Shown here: positions 35,406 through 47,011 of the stretch, piece after piece | Layout of the letters: each line of letters begins with the position of its first letter | How positions within the stretch are numbered: the first letter of the stretch is position 1 | Assembly: GCF_030268965.1 (NCBI RefSeq) | Contig: NZ_BSSE01000006.1 | Location: 230,983-294,982, forward strand | Direction: 5' to 3' | Origin: Microtetraspora sp. NBRC 16547 | GTDB lineage: Bacteria; Actinomycetota; Actinomycetes; Streptosporangiales; Streptosporangiaceae | Length of the DNA stretch: 64,000 bases | Position numbers and translations under genes: made by a program | Notes under the pieces: generated by a model | Told to the model about the DNA's origin: nothing | Databases searched by the model: none | Seen by the model: only the letters and a program-made list of their open reading frames with translations

Positions 35406-35627
35406 TCAGACCCGCGGTGAGTCGCCGTTAGGCCGGTCGGCCGTCAGGGCATCCTCGCCACGGAGGAGGGCGTGCACTTCCGACTCGCGGAACCGCCTGT
35501 GCCCCCCGGGGGTACGGATGCTGCTGATTCGCCCCGCCGCGGCCCAACGTGTCACGGTCTTCGGGTCGACCCGGAAGAGGGCGGCAACCTCTCCAGGGGT
35601 CAGCAGTCGCTCGCTGCTACTCTCCAC
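35406..35627 (-). CDS. BldC-like MerR-fold DNA-binding protein
   Basis: 73 residues from the GTG at 35627, which has GGGGGAG 5 nt upstream; an ATG at 35645 would add six residues. The whole protein is one MerR-type winged helix: LLTPGEVAALFRVDPKTVTRWAAAGRISSIRTPGGHRRFRESEVHALL. It is very close to BldC, which represses premature differentiation by head-to-tail binding of direct repeats, and has no effector domain. The short tail EDALTADRPNGDSPRV is not conserved. Whether it is the BldC orthologue or a paralogue is open. Confidence 0.85.
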   Translation of the reverse strand: MESSSERLLTPGEVAALFRVDPKTVTRWAAAGRISSIRTPGGHRRFRESEVHALLRGEDALTADRPNGDSPRV

Positions 35628-35728
35628 AATCTCTCCCCCTCGCATCCCGCGTCCTGCAGCGGGCGGACAGGTAACCAGTGTGCCGAGCGAAGCCTGATTT
35701 ATCCGTGGTTTTCGGAGAAGATCACGGG

Positions 35729-35757
35729 TTGTTATCGGCTCAGTGCCCGATTGTTAT
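35729..35757 (+). promoter_or_regulatory. Possible promoter upstream of the DUF4229 gene
   Basis: TTGTTA (35729-35734) and TGTTAT (35752-35757) are 17 bp apart in an A/T-rich patch of an otherwise GC-rich 253-bp gap between the BldC-like gene and the DUF4229 gene. TTGTTAT is repeated in both boxes. The start codon is 124 bp away, so the assignment is weak. Confidence 0.35.
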
Positions 35758-35880
35758 ATGATAGAGCCTCTTTGGGGTGCTCATGGTTGTTTCTTTACAA
35801 AAGCGCCCACTTGGGCACACTAGCAGTGCTCGAGCGGGATGCGAAGAGAGTCACTCGCCTCCGTGACGTAACCTCGACGT

Positions 35881-36090
35881 GTGCGTCCGGTTGTCGTTTA
35901 CACACTCTCTCGTCTCGGCCTGTTCGCCGTGGCCCTCGCGGTCCTCTATCTGCTCGGGCTGCGTACGTACCTGCTGCTGGTCGTCGCCTTCCTGGTCAGC
36001 GGCCTGGCCAGCTATGTGCTGCTGTCCAAGCAGCGCGACGCGGTCAGCGAGCAGGTGGCGAAGAAACGCCACCGGCCAGCGGGAAACTAG
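35881..36090 (+). CDS. DUF4229 small membrane protein
   Basis: 69 residues from a GTG. Two membrane segments (LGLFAVALAVLYLLGL and YLLLVVAFLVSGLASYVLL) are followed by a basic tail (SKQRDAVSEQVAKKRHRP). This is the DUF4229 pattern, usually found near menaquinone and respiratory genes in actinomycetes. Its stop codon overlaps, on opposite strands, the stop of the beta-propeller gene (shared CTAG at 36087-36090). Confidence 0.82.
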   Translation: MRPVVVYTLSRLGLFAVALAVLYLLGLRTYLLLVVAFLVSGLASYVLLSKQRDAVSEQVAKKRHRPAGN

Positions 36091-37325
36091 GGCAACGGGA
36101 ACATACCGATCCGGGCATGGTACTCATGCCCGAGCTGCGTCGTGTCACTTCCCACCAAAAGACCGCTCTTTGTCGTCAGGAACGCCTTTACTCCGATTCC
36201 TCGGGTGCGTGTGGGGTTCCAGCTGAGGGCCTTGCCCGTGGTCGGGTGGATCGCTCCGATGCCCTGTCTTGGGACCGCTCCAGGACCCGCGGTGTCGGAG
36301 CCCTTCGGGTTGTCGAGCCAGCGCAGGTGGCCGCCCACGTAGACGGCCGCGCTGGTCACGGCCACCGAATAGAGCGAGTCGCCGCCGGTCAGGTTCACCC
36401 AGGTCGGCTGGATGTCCTCGCCGCGGGAGTACGTCTCGAACCTGGCCGCCGAATCGCAGAGCTTGCCGGTGCGCGGGGCCGGGCCGCCGGTCGTCACCAC
36501 GACGAAGTACTTGCCGTCGGGGGAGAAGTCCAGACCGCGCACGTACCAGGGGAACACCGCCTTGCAGGAAGGCGCGTACACCTCGGTGCGCCAGTCGGCC
36601 ACGCGGTTCCTGGCCAGGTCGATCAGCGCGACCTGCGGCCGGCGCAGCCCGTCGACCGTGGTGAACGAGCCGTCGATGGCCAGCCGGTCGGGGATGGCGG
36701 CCATGGCGTACACCTTGATGCCGATGCCCCGGGGATTGCCGGGCGTGATCGTGAATGCCGGGTCCACGGCGCCCGTGGCCGCGTCGATCCGGGCGAGGGC
36801 CGTACGGGGAGTGCTCCCGATCTGGATGAAGTCGCCGCCGACGTAGATCTTGTCTCCCTGGCGGACGAGGGCGGAGACGTCGCCGCCGTAGGCCGGCGCG
36901 TTGAAGGAGCTCACGGTGGAGCCGTCGGCCAGGCTCATCCGGACGAGCGCGCGTCCGGGGAAGTCGAAGGAGCCGCCGACGTAGACGGTGCCGTCCGCGC
37001 CGGCGGCCAGGGCGTAGACCGTCCCGCTCATGCTGGGGGCGAAATCGGGAAGGACCTTCCCGGTCCGCAGGTCGTAGGCGAAGAGGTTCTCCCGCGGCAG
37101 TTGCTCGTCGCCTCCGGCGTCGCTCACGGCGCTGAAATTGCCGCCGACGACCACCGTGCCGCCCACGAGCGCGATCGCGTTCACGATGCCGTCCAGCACG
37201 TGGGGGGTGTTGGCGACTGGCTTCTGCGAGACGACGACGGGCTGCCGGACACCGGCCTGGGCGGTGCCGGCGGGGAGTATGGCGAGTGCCGCGACGAGGA
37301 GAGGGGTGGAGTGTCTGGCAAGCAT
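36087..37325 (-). CDS. Secreted beta-propeller protein (DUF5122-like repeats)
   Basis: 412 residues from the ATG at 37323-37325. The signal peptide is MLARHSTPLLVAALAILPAGTAQA, cleaved after AQA. The mature part has repeated ~45-residue blades of the form V(Y/N)AL...GTVYVGGSF followed by a loop naming variables (VYALAAGADGTVYVGGSF, VSALVRQGDKIYVGGDF, YSVAVTSAAVYVGGHL). Two cysteine pairs probably form disulphides (SCKAVFP, KLCDSAA). An extracellular binding or adhesive role is likely; the ligand is unknown. Divergent from menG. Confidence 0.85.
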   Translation of the reverse strand: MLARHSTPLLVAALAILPAGTAQAGVRQPVVVSQKPVANTPHVLDGIVNAIALVGGTVVVGGNFSAVSDAGGDEQLPRENLFAYDLRTGKVLPDFAPSMSGTVYALAAGADGTVYVGGSFDFPGRALVRMSLADGSTVSSFNAPAYGGDVSALVRQGDKIYVGGDFIQIGSTPRTALARIDAATGAVDPAFTITPGNPRGIGIKVYAMAAIPDRLAIDGSFTTVDGLRRPQVALIDLARNRVADWRTEVYAPSCKAVFPWYVRGLDFSPDGKYFVVVTTGGPAPRTGKLCDSAARFETYSRGEDIQPTWVNLTGGDSLYSVAVTSAAVYVGGHLRWLDNPKGSDTAGPGAVPRQGIGAIHPTTGKALSWNPTRTRGIGVKAFLTTKSGLLVGSDTTQLGHEYHARIGMFPLP

Positions 37326-37426
37326 TCCCGAAGTTCTAGCACACGCTTCGTAATCAACGGGATACGTTCCGCGCATCCGGTGCGGGCGTGAAGAGAGCAT
37401 CCCGCGCGCGTCCTAGGCTTGCCTCC

Positions 37427-38164
37427 ATGACGCGCGCTTCGCTGGACAAGCAGCCGCACGAGGTCGCCGCGATGTTCGATCGCACGGCCCGGCGCTACGA
37501 CCTGGTCAACGACGTCCTCTCGCTTGGACAGGACCGGCTCTGGCGTAAGGCCACCGCCGCCGCGATCGACGCGGGACCGGGCGAGCTGGTGCTGGACCTC
37601 GCCGCCGGTACGGGCACCTCGACGGACGCCTTCACCCTGCTCGGCGCGCGCGCGATCGCCTGCGACTTCTCCATCGGCATGCTCCGCACCGGAGTGGAGC
37701 GGCGCGGCGGCTCCGGGCTGTCGGGCGGCGGGGTGCGCGGTGTCAGCTTCGTCGCGGGCGACGCGCTGAAACTCCCCTTCGCCGACGGCGCCTTCGACGC
37801 GGTCACGATCTCCTTCGGGCTGCGCAACATGGCCGACACCCGTGAGGCGCTCGGCGAGCTGCTGCGCGTCACCAGGCCGGGCGGCCGCCTCGTGATCTGC
37901 GAGTTCTCGCGGCCGCAGATCAAGCCCTTCGAGCTGGTCTACTCGCAGTACCTCATGAAGCTGCTCCCGCCGGTCGCGCGGGTGGTCAGCTCCAACCCGG
38001 ACTCGTACGAGTACCTCGCGGAGTCGATCCAGGCGTGGCCCGACCAGCCGGCGCTCGCGCGCATCATCCGGGAGTCGGGCTGGGCGAAGGTCGCCTGGCG
38101 CAACCTGTCGCTCGGCATCGTGGCGCTCCACCGCGCGGTCAAACCCCAAGTTACCGCTCGGTAG
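37427..38164 (+). CDS. menG: Demethylmenaquinone methyltransferase
   Basis: MenG/UbiE methylates demethylmenaquinone with SAM, the last step of menaquinone synthesis. 245 residues from the ATG at 37427. It begins with [31 protein letters not shown], a UbiE signature. The SAM-binding motif is [14 protein letters not shown], then [25 protein letters not shown] and the second signature [17 protein letters not shown]. It stands just before the reductase-nuo block, which uses menaquinone. Confidence 0.95.
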   Translation: MTRASLDKQPHEVAAMFDRTARRYDLVNDVLSLGQDRLWRKATAAAIDAGPGELVLDLAAGTGTSTDAFTLLGARAIACDFSIGMLRTGVERRGGSGLSGGGVRGVSFVAGDALKLPFADGAFDAVTISFGLRNMADTREALGELLRVTRPGGRLVICEFSRPQIKPFELVYSQYLMKLLPPVARVVSSNPDSYEYLAESIQAWPDQPALARIIRESGWAKVAWRNLSLGIVALHRAVKPQVTAR

Positions 38165-38168
38165 GCCG

Positions 38169-38205
38169 ACCCCTCTGACATGGAACACGCAAGAGGGGTT
38201 AGAAT
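38169..38205 (+). promoter_or_regulatory. Inverted repeat and promoter between menG and the reductase gene
   Basis: ACCCCTCT (38169-38176) pairs with AGAGGGGT (38192-38199), a possible menG terminator. A -35-like CTGACA (38175-38180) and -10-like TAGAAT (38200-38205) lie across it with a 19-bp spacer. The Rex operator begins 13 bp after the -10, so this is the probable Rex-controlled promoter of the reductase-nuo operon. Confidence 0.5.
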
Positions 38206-38217
38206 TCGGCCGACAGT

Positions 38218-38235
38218 TTGTGAAGTTGTTCACAA
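38218..38235. promoter_or_regulatory. Rex operator (ROP), perfect consensus
   Basis: TTGTGAA-GTTG-TTCACAA matches the Rex operator consensus TTGTGAA-N4-TTCACAA at every defined base. It lies 59 bp upstream of the menJ-like reductase gene and ahead of nuoA-N. Rex (19871-20608) would repress this respiratory block when NADH/NAD+ is low. Confidence 0.92.
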
Positions 38236-38293
38236 GGGCACGAGGGTCCCGTACCAGGGAGATCTTCGTCCCAGGACAGGAATCAGGTCCCCC

Positions 38294-39601
38294 GTGAGCG
38301 AGTCAGCCCCTGCGCGGCCGAGAACGGCGGTGTCCCACCGGACGCCGGCCTTCGAAAGCGGACGGGACGCCGACGTCATCGTCGTCGGCGCCGGCCCCGC
38401 GGGATCGACGACCGCTTTTTACCTCGCTCAGGCCGGTCTGACCGTCCTCCTCCTGGAGAAGACCCGATTCCCGCGCGAGAAGGTGTGCGGCGACGGGCTC
38501 ACGCCGAGGGCGGTCAAGCAGCTCATCGCGATGGGCGTCGACATCGACGCCCCCGGCTGGATCAGGAACAAGGGCCTGCGCGTCGTCGGCGGCGGCCTGC
38601 GCTTCGAGCTCGACTGGCCCGAGCTGGCGAGCTTCCCGGACTTCGGCCTGGTCCGCACCCGCAAGGACTTCGACCAGATCCTGGCCGACAACGCGGTGCG
38701 CGCCGGTGTCACGCTCCTGCAGGGCGTCAACGTCACCGGCCCCATCCTCGATGAGCGCAGCGGTCACGTCGTCGGCGTCACCGCCAAGCAGGACGGCGAG
38801 GAGGTCGCCTTCCGCTCCCGGCTGGTCGTGGCCGCCGACGGCAACTCGACCCGGCTCTCGCTCGCGATGGGCCTGCACAAGCGGCAGGACCGCCCGATGG
38901 GCGTCGCCGTACGGACCTACTTCACCAGTCCCCGGCATGATGACGACTACCTGGAGACGTGGCTGGAGCTGTGGGACGGCGACCGGCTGCTCCCCGGGTA
39001 CGGCTGGATCTTCGGCGTCGGTGACGGCACCTCGAACGTCGGCCTCGGACTCCTGAACACCAGCGACGCCTTCAAGAACATCGACTACCGTGACCTGCTC
39101 AGGCGCTGGGTGAAGAACATGCCCGCCGAGTGGGGGTACAACGAGGACAGCATGACCGGCCCCGTCCGGGGGGCGGCGCTGCCGATGGCCTTCAACCGGC
39201 AGCCGCACTACACTCGGGGCCTGGTGCTCGTCGGTGACGCGGGCGGCATGATCAACCCGTTCAACGGCGAGGGCATCGCGTACGCCATGGAGACCGGCCG
39301 GACCGCGGCCGACGCCGTGGTGACGGCGCTCTCCCAGCCCACTCCCGCCCGACGGGAACGGGTGCTGCGCGCCTACCCGCACATCCTCAAGGACGCCTAT
39401 GGTGGCTATTTCACACTGGGCCGGTACTTCGTCGAGGCGATCAGCAGGCCCGGTGTGATGAACTTCGCCACGCGGCATGCCATGCCGCACCCGCGGTTGA
39501 TGAGGTTCGCCCTGAAACTCCTGGGCAATCTCACCGACCCGCGAGGCGACGCGTCCGATCGGATCATCAACGCCCTGTCCAAGGTGGCTCCGTCCGCATG
39601 A
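38294..39601 (+). CDS. FAD-dependent geranylgeranyl reductase family oxidoreductase (MenJ-like)
   Basis: 435 residues from the GTG at 38294. FAD Rossmann motif DVIVVGAGPAGSTTAFYLAQAGL (near residues 30-52), ATP/FAD motif VVAADGNSTRLSLAMG, and VLVGDAGGMINPFNGEGIAYAMETG. The motif set is that of the geranylgeranyl reductase/MenJ group, which saturates the beta-isoprene unit of menaquinone in mycobacteria. Its position between menG and nuoA supports a menaquinone role. The frame is open upstream through the Rex site, so earlier starts are rejected. Confidence 0.88.
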   Translation: MSESAPARPRTAVSHRTPAFESGRDADVIVVGAGPAGSTTAFYLAQAGLTVLLLEKTRFPREKVCGDGLTPRAVKQLIAMGVDIDAPGWIRNKGLRVVGGGLRFELDWPELASFPDFGLVRTRKDFDQILADNAVRAGVTLLQGVNVTGPILDERSGHVVGVTAKQDGEEVAFRSRLVVAADGNSTRLSLAMGLHKRQDRPMGVAVRTYFTSPRHDDDYLETWLELWDGDRLLPGYGWIFGVGDGTSNVGLGLLNTSDAFKNIDYRDLLRRWVKNMPAEWGYNEDSMTGPVRGAALPMAFNRQPHYTRGLVLVGDAGGMINPFNGEGIAYAMETGRTAADAVVTALSQPTPARRERVLRAYPHILKDAYGGYFTLGRYFVEAISRPGVMNFATRHAMPHPRLMRFALKLLGNLTDPRGDASDRIINALSKVAPSA

Positions 39602-39644
39602 GATTGAACACCCCTTTCCACCGAGCAAGCGAGGACATGTAGCC

Positions 39645-40004
39645 ATGGAGCTGTATGTGCCCATCCTGGTGCTCGCGGTCCTCGCGGCGGGGTTCGCCGT
39701 GTTCTCCGTGAGCATCGCCCCCTTCACGGGGCCGAAGCGCTGGAACCGCGCCAAGCTGGACGCCTACGAATGCGGCATCGAGCCGACCCCGCAGCCCGTC
39801 GGCGGTGGGCGTTTCCCGCTCAAGTACATGATCACAGCGATGTTGTTCATCGTATTTGACATCGAGATCATCTTCCTCTATCCGTGGGCGGTCGCGTTCG
39901 ACAGTCTCGGCCTGTTCGGGCTGGTCGAGATGGTGCTGTTCATCGTCACCGTCCTCGTGGCGTACGCCTACGTGTGGCGCCGCCGCGGTCTTGATTGGGA
40001 TTAG
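39645..40004 (+). CDS. nuoA: NADH-quinone oxidoreductase subunit A
   Basis: 119-residue membrane subunit of complex I, first of 14 nuo genes in the canonical A-to-N order. Three membrane segments ([62 protein letters not shown]). The conserved loop [11 protein letters not shown] and the acidic [11 protein letters not shown] near the quinone channel are present. GAGCAAGCGAGG lies upstream of the ATG. Confidence 0.96.
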   Translation: MELYVPILVLAVLAAGFAVFSVSIAPFTGPKRWNRAKLDAYECGIEPTPQPVGGGRFPLKYMITAMLFIVFDIEIIFLYPWAVAFDSLGLFGLVEMVLFIVTVLVAYAYVWRRRGLDWD

Positions 40005-40006
40005 CC

Positions 40007-40558
40007 ATGGGTCTTGAAGAGAAACTGCCGAGCGGCTTCATTCTGACGACGGTCGAGCAGGTGGCCGGCTGGGCGCGGAAGAACTCGGTCTGGCCCGCGA
40101 CGTTCGGTCTGGCGTGCTGCGCGATCGAGTTGATGGCGACCGGCGCTTCCAAGCACGACCTCGCGCGGTTCGGCATGGAGCGGGCCTCCGCCTCGCCGCG
40201 GCAGGCCGACCTGATGATCGTGGCCGGGCGGCTGTCGCAGAAGATGGCGCCGGTGCTGCGCCAGATCTACGACCAGATGGCCGAGCCCAAGTGGGTCATC
40301 GCGATGGGCGTCTGCGCGTCCAGCGGCGGCATGTTCAACAACTACGCCATCGTGCAGGGCGTGGACCACGTCGTGCCGGTCGACATCTACCTGCCGGGCT
40401 GCCCGCCCCGTCCGGAGATGCTGATCGACGCCATCGTGAAGCTGCACGACAAGATCCAGAACATGAAGTTCGGCGCCCACCGCGCCAAGCAGATCGACGA
40501 GCTCGAGCTCCAGGCCCTGCGGACGCTGCCGTTGATCGACCAGGGGGCGAACCAGTGA
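40007..40558 (+). CDS. nuoB: NADH-quinone oxidoreductase subunit B
   Basis: 183 residues. NuoB carries cluster N2, the last Fe-S cluster before quinone. Cysteines are in [21 protein letters not shown] and [10 protein letters not shown]. The ATG at 40007, 2 nt after the nuoA stop, gives the expected [10 protein letters not shown]; the frame is open 12 nt further up within nuoA. Confidence 0.97.
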   Translation: MGLEEKLPSGFILTTVEQVAGWARKNSVWPATFGLACCAIELMATGASKHDLARFGMERASASPRQADLMIVAGRLSQKMAPVLRQIYDQMAEPKWVIAMGVCASSGGMFNNYAIVQGVDHVVPVDIYLPGCPPRPEMLIDAIVKLHDKIQNMKFGAHRAKQIDELELQALRTLPLIDQGANQ

Positions 40559-40613
40559 GCGCGAACGCGAAGAATGAGCGCTTCGTGTGGAATTCGTGGA
40601 GCGGAGCCATCAG

Positions 40614-41303
40614 ATGAGCAGCGACAACCTCCCCGGCGTGCCGCCGAGCGGGGCGGGGGAGCAGACACCTGAGCCCATCGCCCGTACGGGCATGTTCGGT
40701 GCCACGGGGACCGGGGACACGTCCGGTTACGGCCGCATGGTCGTGCGCCGCGCGCCCCGGCTCTCCAGTGCCCGGCCGTACGGGTCCTATTTCGACGACG
40801 TGGCCGACGCGCTGGAGCCGTCGTTCGGCGACGCCATCGAGCGCGTGGTCGTGGACCGCGACGAGGTCACCTTCCACGTGGCGCGCGAGCGTCTCGTGGA
40901 CGTAATGCGGCACCTGCGCGACGACCCGGCGCTGCGCTTCGAGCTCTCGCTCGGCGTCTCCGGCGTCCACTACCCGCACGAGACGGGCGACGAGCTGCAC
41001 GCGGTCTACCACCTGTGCTCGATCACGCACAACCGGCGGATCCGCGTCGAGGTCGCCTGCCCCGACTCCGACCGCCACATCCCGTCCACCGTTTCTGTCT
41101 ACCCGACGCACGACTGGCACGAGCGGGAGACGTACGACTTTTTCGGGATCATCTTCGACGGGCACCCCGCGCTGACCCGCATCGAGATGCCCGACGACTG
41201 GGAGGGCCACCCCCAGCGCAAGGACTACCCCCTCGGCGGCATCCCCGTGGAGTACCGCGGCGCCGAGACCCCCGCGCCGGACCAGAGGAGGTCGTACGCA
41301 TGA
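40614..41303 (+). CDS. nuoC: NADH-quinone oxidoreductase subunit C
   Basis: 229 residues of the 30-kDa peripheral-arm subunit. The signature [22 protein letters not shown] (E(R/L)E-x-YD-FFG) is followed by the C-terminal motif [16 protein letters not shown]. An ~45-residue disordered N-terminus ([20 protein letters not shown]) precedes the fold, usual in actinomycetes. I chose the ATG at 40614, which has GGAGCGGAG upstream. NuoC is separate from NuoD, unlike the E. coli fusion. Confidence 0.95.
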   Translation: MSSDNLPGVPPSGAGEQTPEPIARTGMFGATGTGDTSGYGRMVVRRAPRLSSARPYGSYFDDVADALEPSFGDAIERVVVDRDEVTFHVARERLVDVMRHLRDDPALRFELSLGVSGVHYPHETGDELHAVYHLCSITHNRRIRVEVACPDSDRHIPSTVSVYPTHDWHERETYDFFGIIFDGHPALTRIEMPDDWEGHPQRKDYPLGGIPVEYRGAETPAPDQRRSYA

Positions 41304-42616
41304 GTACAACGACGACCGAGGGCAAGGTCTACGACGTCGCCGGCCAGGACTGGGACGAACTGGTCGAGACGGTCACGGAGACGGCCGAAGAGCGCCTGGT
41401 CATCAACATGGGCCCGCAGCACCCGTCCACGCACGGCGTGCTCCGGCTGGTCCTGACGCTCGACGGTGAGACGGTGACCGAGGCCCGGACGGTGATCGGG
41501 TACCTCCACACCGGCATCGAGAAGAACATGGAGTTCCGGACGTGGACCCAGGGGGTCACGTTCGTCACCCGCATGGACTACCTCGCGCCGATCTACAACG
41601 AGACGGCGTACTGCCTGGGCGTCGAGAAGCTGCTCGGCATCACCGATCGGGTCCCCGAGCGGGCCCAGGCGATCCGCGTGATGATGATGGAGCTCAACCG
41701 GATCTCCTCGCACCTGGTGGCGCTCGCCACCTACGGCCTGGAGCTGGGCGCCACCACGCCGATGATCTTCGGCTTCCGTGAGCGCGAGATGGTGCTCGAC
41801 ATCTTCGAGTACGTCACGGGCCTGCGCATGAACATGGCGTACGTGCGGCCGGGCGGCGTGAGCGTCGACCTGCCGGCGGGGGCCGTCGACAAGATCGGCG
41901 AGTTCCTCAAGGTCATGCCGAAGCGCATCAAGGACATGCGCAAGCTGCTCGACGAGAACCCCGTCTACACCCGCAGGACCAAGGACGTCGCGTACCTCGA
42001 CCTGACCGGCTGTATGGCGCTCGGGATCACCGGGCCGATGCTGCGGGCCGCCGGACTGCCCTGGGACCTGCGCAAGTCGCAGCCATACTGCGGTTACGAG
42101 ACGTACGAGTTCGACGTCCCGACCGAGAAGACCTGCGACGTGTACGGCCGCTACCTCGTCCGCGTGGCCGAGATGGAGGAGTCGCTGAAGATCGTCGAGC
42201 AGGCGCTCGACCGCCTGACCGGCCCGCTCAAGGGTGGCGCCGTGATGATCGACGACAAGAAGATCGGGTGGCCGGCGCAGCTCGCGCTCGGCCCCGACGG
42301 CCTCGGCAACTCGCCCGACCACATCGCGCACATCATGGGCAGCTCGATGGAGGCCCTGATCCACCACTTCAAGCTGGTGACCGAGGGCTTCCGGGTGCCG
42401 GCCGGCCAGGTCTACTCGGCGGTGGAGTCGCCGCGCGGCGAGCTGGGCGCGCACGTGGTCAGCGACGGCGGGACGCGGCCCTACCGCGTCCACTTCCGCG
42501 ACCCGTCCTTCACGAACCTGCAGGCCGTGCCGGCGACCTGCGAGGGCGGCATGATCGCCGACGTAATCTCGGCGGTCGCCTCGATCGACCCGGTCATGGG
42601 AGGTGTGGACCGGTGA
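41300..42616 (+). CDS. nuoD: NADH-quinone oxidoreductase subunit D
   Basis: 438 residues of the 49-kDa subunit that forms the quinone-binding pocket with NuoB. The signature is [20 protein letters not shown] with the quinone-contacting His; [36 protein letters not shown] and the C-terminal DPVMGGVDR are present. It starts with ATGA overlap on nuoC and ends overlapping nuoE. Confidence 0.97.
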   Translation: MSTTTTEGKVYDVAGQDWDELVETVTETAEERLVINMGPQHPSTHGVLRLVLTLDGETVTEARTVIGYLHTGIEKNMEFRTWTQGVTFVTRMDYLAPIYNETAYCLGVEKLLGITDRVPERAQAIRVMMMELNRISSHLVALATYGLELGATTPMIFGFREREMVLDIFEYVTGLRMNMAYVRPGGVSVDLPAGAVDKIGEFLKVMPKRIKDMRKLLDENPVYTRRTKDVAYLDLTGCMALGITGPMLRAAGLPWDLRKSQPYCGYETYEFDVPTEKTCDVYGRYLVRVAEMEESLKIVEQALDRLTGPLKGGAVMIDDKKIGWPAQLALGPDGLGNSPDHIAHIMGSSMEALIHHFKLVTEGFRVPAGQVYSAVESPRGELGAHVVSDGGTRPYRVHFRDPSFTNLQAVPATCEGGMIADVISAVASIDPVMGGVDR

Positions 42617-43280
42617 CTTACTCACCTGAGGTCCGCGAGCGTCTGGAGACGGACGCCAAGGAGATCATCGGCCGCTACCCCAAGGCCAGGTCGGCCCTGC
42701 TGCCGCTGTTGCACCTGGTGCAGTCGGAGGACGGCTACGTCTCCGACGACGGTTACGAGTTCTGCGCCGAGATGCTCGGCCTGAGCAAAGCCGAAGTCGT
42801 CGGCGTCGCGACCTTCTACACCATGTACAAGCGCAAGCCCGCGGGCGACTACAACGTCGGCGTCTGCATCAACACGCTGTGCGCGGTCATGGGCGGCGAC
42901 CAGATCTGGGACGAGCTCTCCGAGCACGTCGGGGTCGGCCACGACGAGACCACGCCGGACGGCAAGGTCACGCTGGAGCGGCTGGAGTGCAACGCCGCCT
43001 GCGACTTCGCCCCGGTGATGATGGTCAACTGGGAGTTCTTCGACAACCAGACTCCGGAGTCGGCCAAGCAGCTCGTGGACGACCTGCGCGCCGGCAAGGA
43101 GATCACGCCGACCCGCGGCCCCAAGAAGCTGTGCACGTTCAAGGAGTCCGCGCGGGTCCTCGCCGGACTGCCGGACGGGCTGGCCGGTGAGGGCCCCTCG
43201 GCCGCCGGGCCGTCCCTGGAAGGTTTGAAGGTCGCCAAGGCCAACGGCTGGGAGGCGCCCGAAGGAGCGGTGAGCGACCG

Positions 43281-43284
<4 letters not shown>
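42613..43284 (+). CDS. nuoE: NADH-quinone oxidoreductase subunit E
   Basis: 223 residues from a GTG overlapping the nuoD stop. This 24-kDa subunit binds the 2Fe-2S cluster N1a with cysteines in [11 protein letters not shown] and [30 protein letters not shown] and the helix [20 protein letters not shown] are typical. The ~50-residue C-terminal tail is longer than in many bacteria. Confidence 0.96.
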
Positions 43285-44563
<1,279 letters not shown>

Positions 44564-44567
<4 letters not shown>

Positions 44568-47011
44568 CGGTTCAGACAACGCAGCCGGAACAGCCCGTCG
44601 TGACCATGGTGACGCTGACCATCGACGGCTTCCAGATCAGCGTGCCGAAGGGCACCCTGATCATCCGGGCCGCCGAGCTGCTCGGGATCCAGATCCCGCG
44701 GTTCTGCGACCACCCGCTGCTCGATCCGGCCGCCAACTGCCGCCAGTGTCTGGTGGACATCACCGACGCCGGCAACGGCCGCGGCTTCCCCAAGCCGCAG
44801 CCGTCCTGCGCCATCGAGGTGGCCGAGGGCATGGTGGTGCAGTCCCAGCTCACCTCGCCGGTGGCCGAGAAGGCCCAGCGGGGTGTGATGGAGATGCTGC
44901 TCCTCAACCACCCGCTCGACTGCCCGGTCTGCGACAAGGGCGGCGAGTGCCCCCTGCAGAACCAGGCCATGTCGAACGGCCAGGGCGAGAGCCGGTTCGT
45001 GGAGCAGAAGCGGACCTTCGAGAAGCCGATCGCGCTGTCCACCGAGGTGCTGCTCGACCGCGAGCGCTGCATCCAGTGCGCGCGGTGCATCCGCTTCTCC
45101 GACCAGATCGCCGGTGACCCGCTCATCGACTTCTTCGAGCGCGGGGCCAAGGAGCAGGTGGGCGTCGCCGACGGCGAGCCGTTCGAGTCCTACTTCTCGG
45201 GCAACACCGTCCAGATCTGCCCGGTGGGCGCGCTGACCGGCGCCGCCTACCGGTTCCGCTCCCGCCCGTTCGACCTGGTGTCCACGCCGAGCGCCTGCGA
45301 GCACTGCGCCTCCGGCTGCTCCCTGCGTACGGACCACCGCCGCGGCCGGGTCACCCGCCGCCTGGCCGGGGACGACCCCCAGGTCAACGAGGAGTGGAAC
45401 TGCGACAAGGGCCGCTGGGCGTTCCAGTACGCGACCCAGTCCGACCGGCTCAGGACGCCGCTGGTCCGCGACGAGGACGGCAAGCTCGTCCCCGCCTCGT
45501 GGCCGGAGGCCCTGGAGGTCGCGGCCAAGGGGCTCGCGGCGGCCCGCGGCAAGGCCGGCGTGCTGGTCGGCGGCCGGGCCACCGTCGAGGACGCGTACGC
45601 CTACGGCAAGTTCGCCCGTGTCGCGCTCGGCACCAACGACGTCGACTTCCGCGCCCGCCCGCTGTCGGACGAGGAGGCGCGCTTCCTCGCCCACGCCGTC
45701 GCGGGCAAGGGCATCGAGGTCTCCTACAACGACCTGGAGAACGCTCCGGCCGTGCTCCTCGCCGGGTTCGAGCCCGAGGAGGAGTCGCCGATCGTCTTCC
45801 TGCGGCTCCGCAAGGCCGCGCGGAAGAAGGGCCTCAAGATCTACTCCCTGGCGCCGTTCGCCACGCCGGGCCTGACGAAGATGCGCGGCACGCTCATCAG
45901 GACGGTTCCGGGCGGCGAGGCGGAGGCCATCGGCGACCTGATCAACTCGGGCGCCGACCTGCTTCCCGCCGGCGCGATCATCCTGGCCGGCGAGCGGCTC
46001 GCCACCACCCAGGGTGCGCTGTCCGCCATCCTGCGGCTCGCGCAGACCACCGGCGCGAAGCTCGCCTGGGTGCCGCGGCGGGCCGGTGAGCGCGGTGCCG
46101 TCGAGGCTGGGGCGCTGCCCAACCTGCTGCCGATCGGCCGCCCGGTGGCGGACGAGGCGGCTCGCGCCGAGGTCGCCAGGGCCTGGAACGTCACGGCCCT
46201 TCCCGAGACCGAGGGACGCGACACCGAGGGCATCCTCACCGCTGCGCTGGACGGGGAGCTCGACGCCCTCGTCGTCGCCGGTGTCGATCCGTACGACCTG
46301 GCCGACCCGGGCCGGGCGCTGGCCGCCCTGGAGAACACGCCGTTCATCGTCAGCCTGGAGATCCGCGCGAGTGTGGTGACCGACCGGGCCGACGTGGTCC
46401 TGCCGGTCGCCGCGGTGGCCGAGAAGGCAGGCACGTTCGTCGACTGGGAGGGCCGCGGTCGTTCCTTCGACGTGGCGACGGCCGTTCCCGGCGTGATGAG
46501 CGACCTCGCGGCCGTCTCCGCCATCGCCGACCACATGGACGTCCACCTGGCGCTGCCGGACGCCGCCGCCGCGCGGCGCGAGCTCGGCGGCCTGGGATCG
46601 TGGCGCGGTGCCCGCGCCGCCGCCCCCAGCGTGACCGGCGGGCGGCAGGCCCGGGAGCCGCAGGCCGGGGAGGCCGTGCTGGCCACCTGGCACCTGCTGC
46701 TCGACGACGGCCGGCTGCAGGACGGCGAACCGTACCTCGCCGGGACCGCCCGGTCGGCGACGGCGCTGCTGTCCGAGGCCACGGCCGCGGAGATCGGCGT
46801 GGCCGACGGCGACAAGGTCACCGTCGGCGGCTCGATGATCCTGCCCGTGCGGATCGCCGACCTGCCCGACCGCGTGGTCTGGGTGCCGGCCAACTCCGCG
46901 GGCGCGTCGGTCACCCGGGACCTGCGCGCCGTCGCCGGCGACGTGGTGACGATCACCGGCGGCCAGGACGTCCTCGAGACCGTGAACGAGGAAGTGGAGA
47001 CCGACCGATGA
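44564..47011 (+). CDS. nuoG: NADH-quinone oxidoreductase subunit G
   Basis: 815 residues from a GTG overlapping the nuoF stop. The largest hydrophilic subunit. The N-terminal 2Fe-2S ferredoxin domain has [19 protein letters not shown], then the HxxxC-type [14 protein letters not shown] and the 4Fe-4S set [16 protein letters not shown] with [11 protein letters not shown] further site, [10 protein letters not shown], may bind the extra N7-type cluster. The C-terminal part is a molybdopterin-oxidoreductase-like fold that has lost its cofactor. Confidence 0.96.

Noticed and set aside
35472..37391. 639-codon plus-strand frame covering the BldC-like and beta-propeller genes.
   Set aside because: Both genes on the other strand have clear folds (MerR HTH; signal peptide and blades), while this frame is low complexity.
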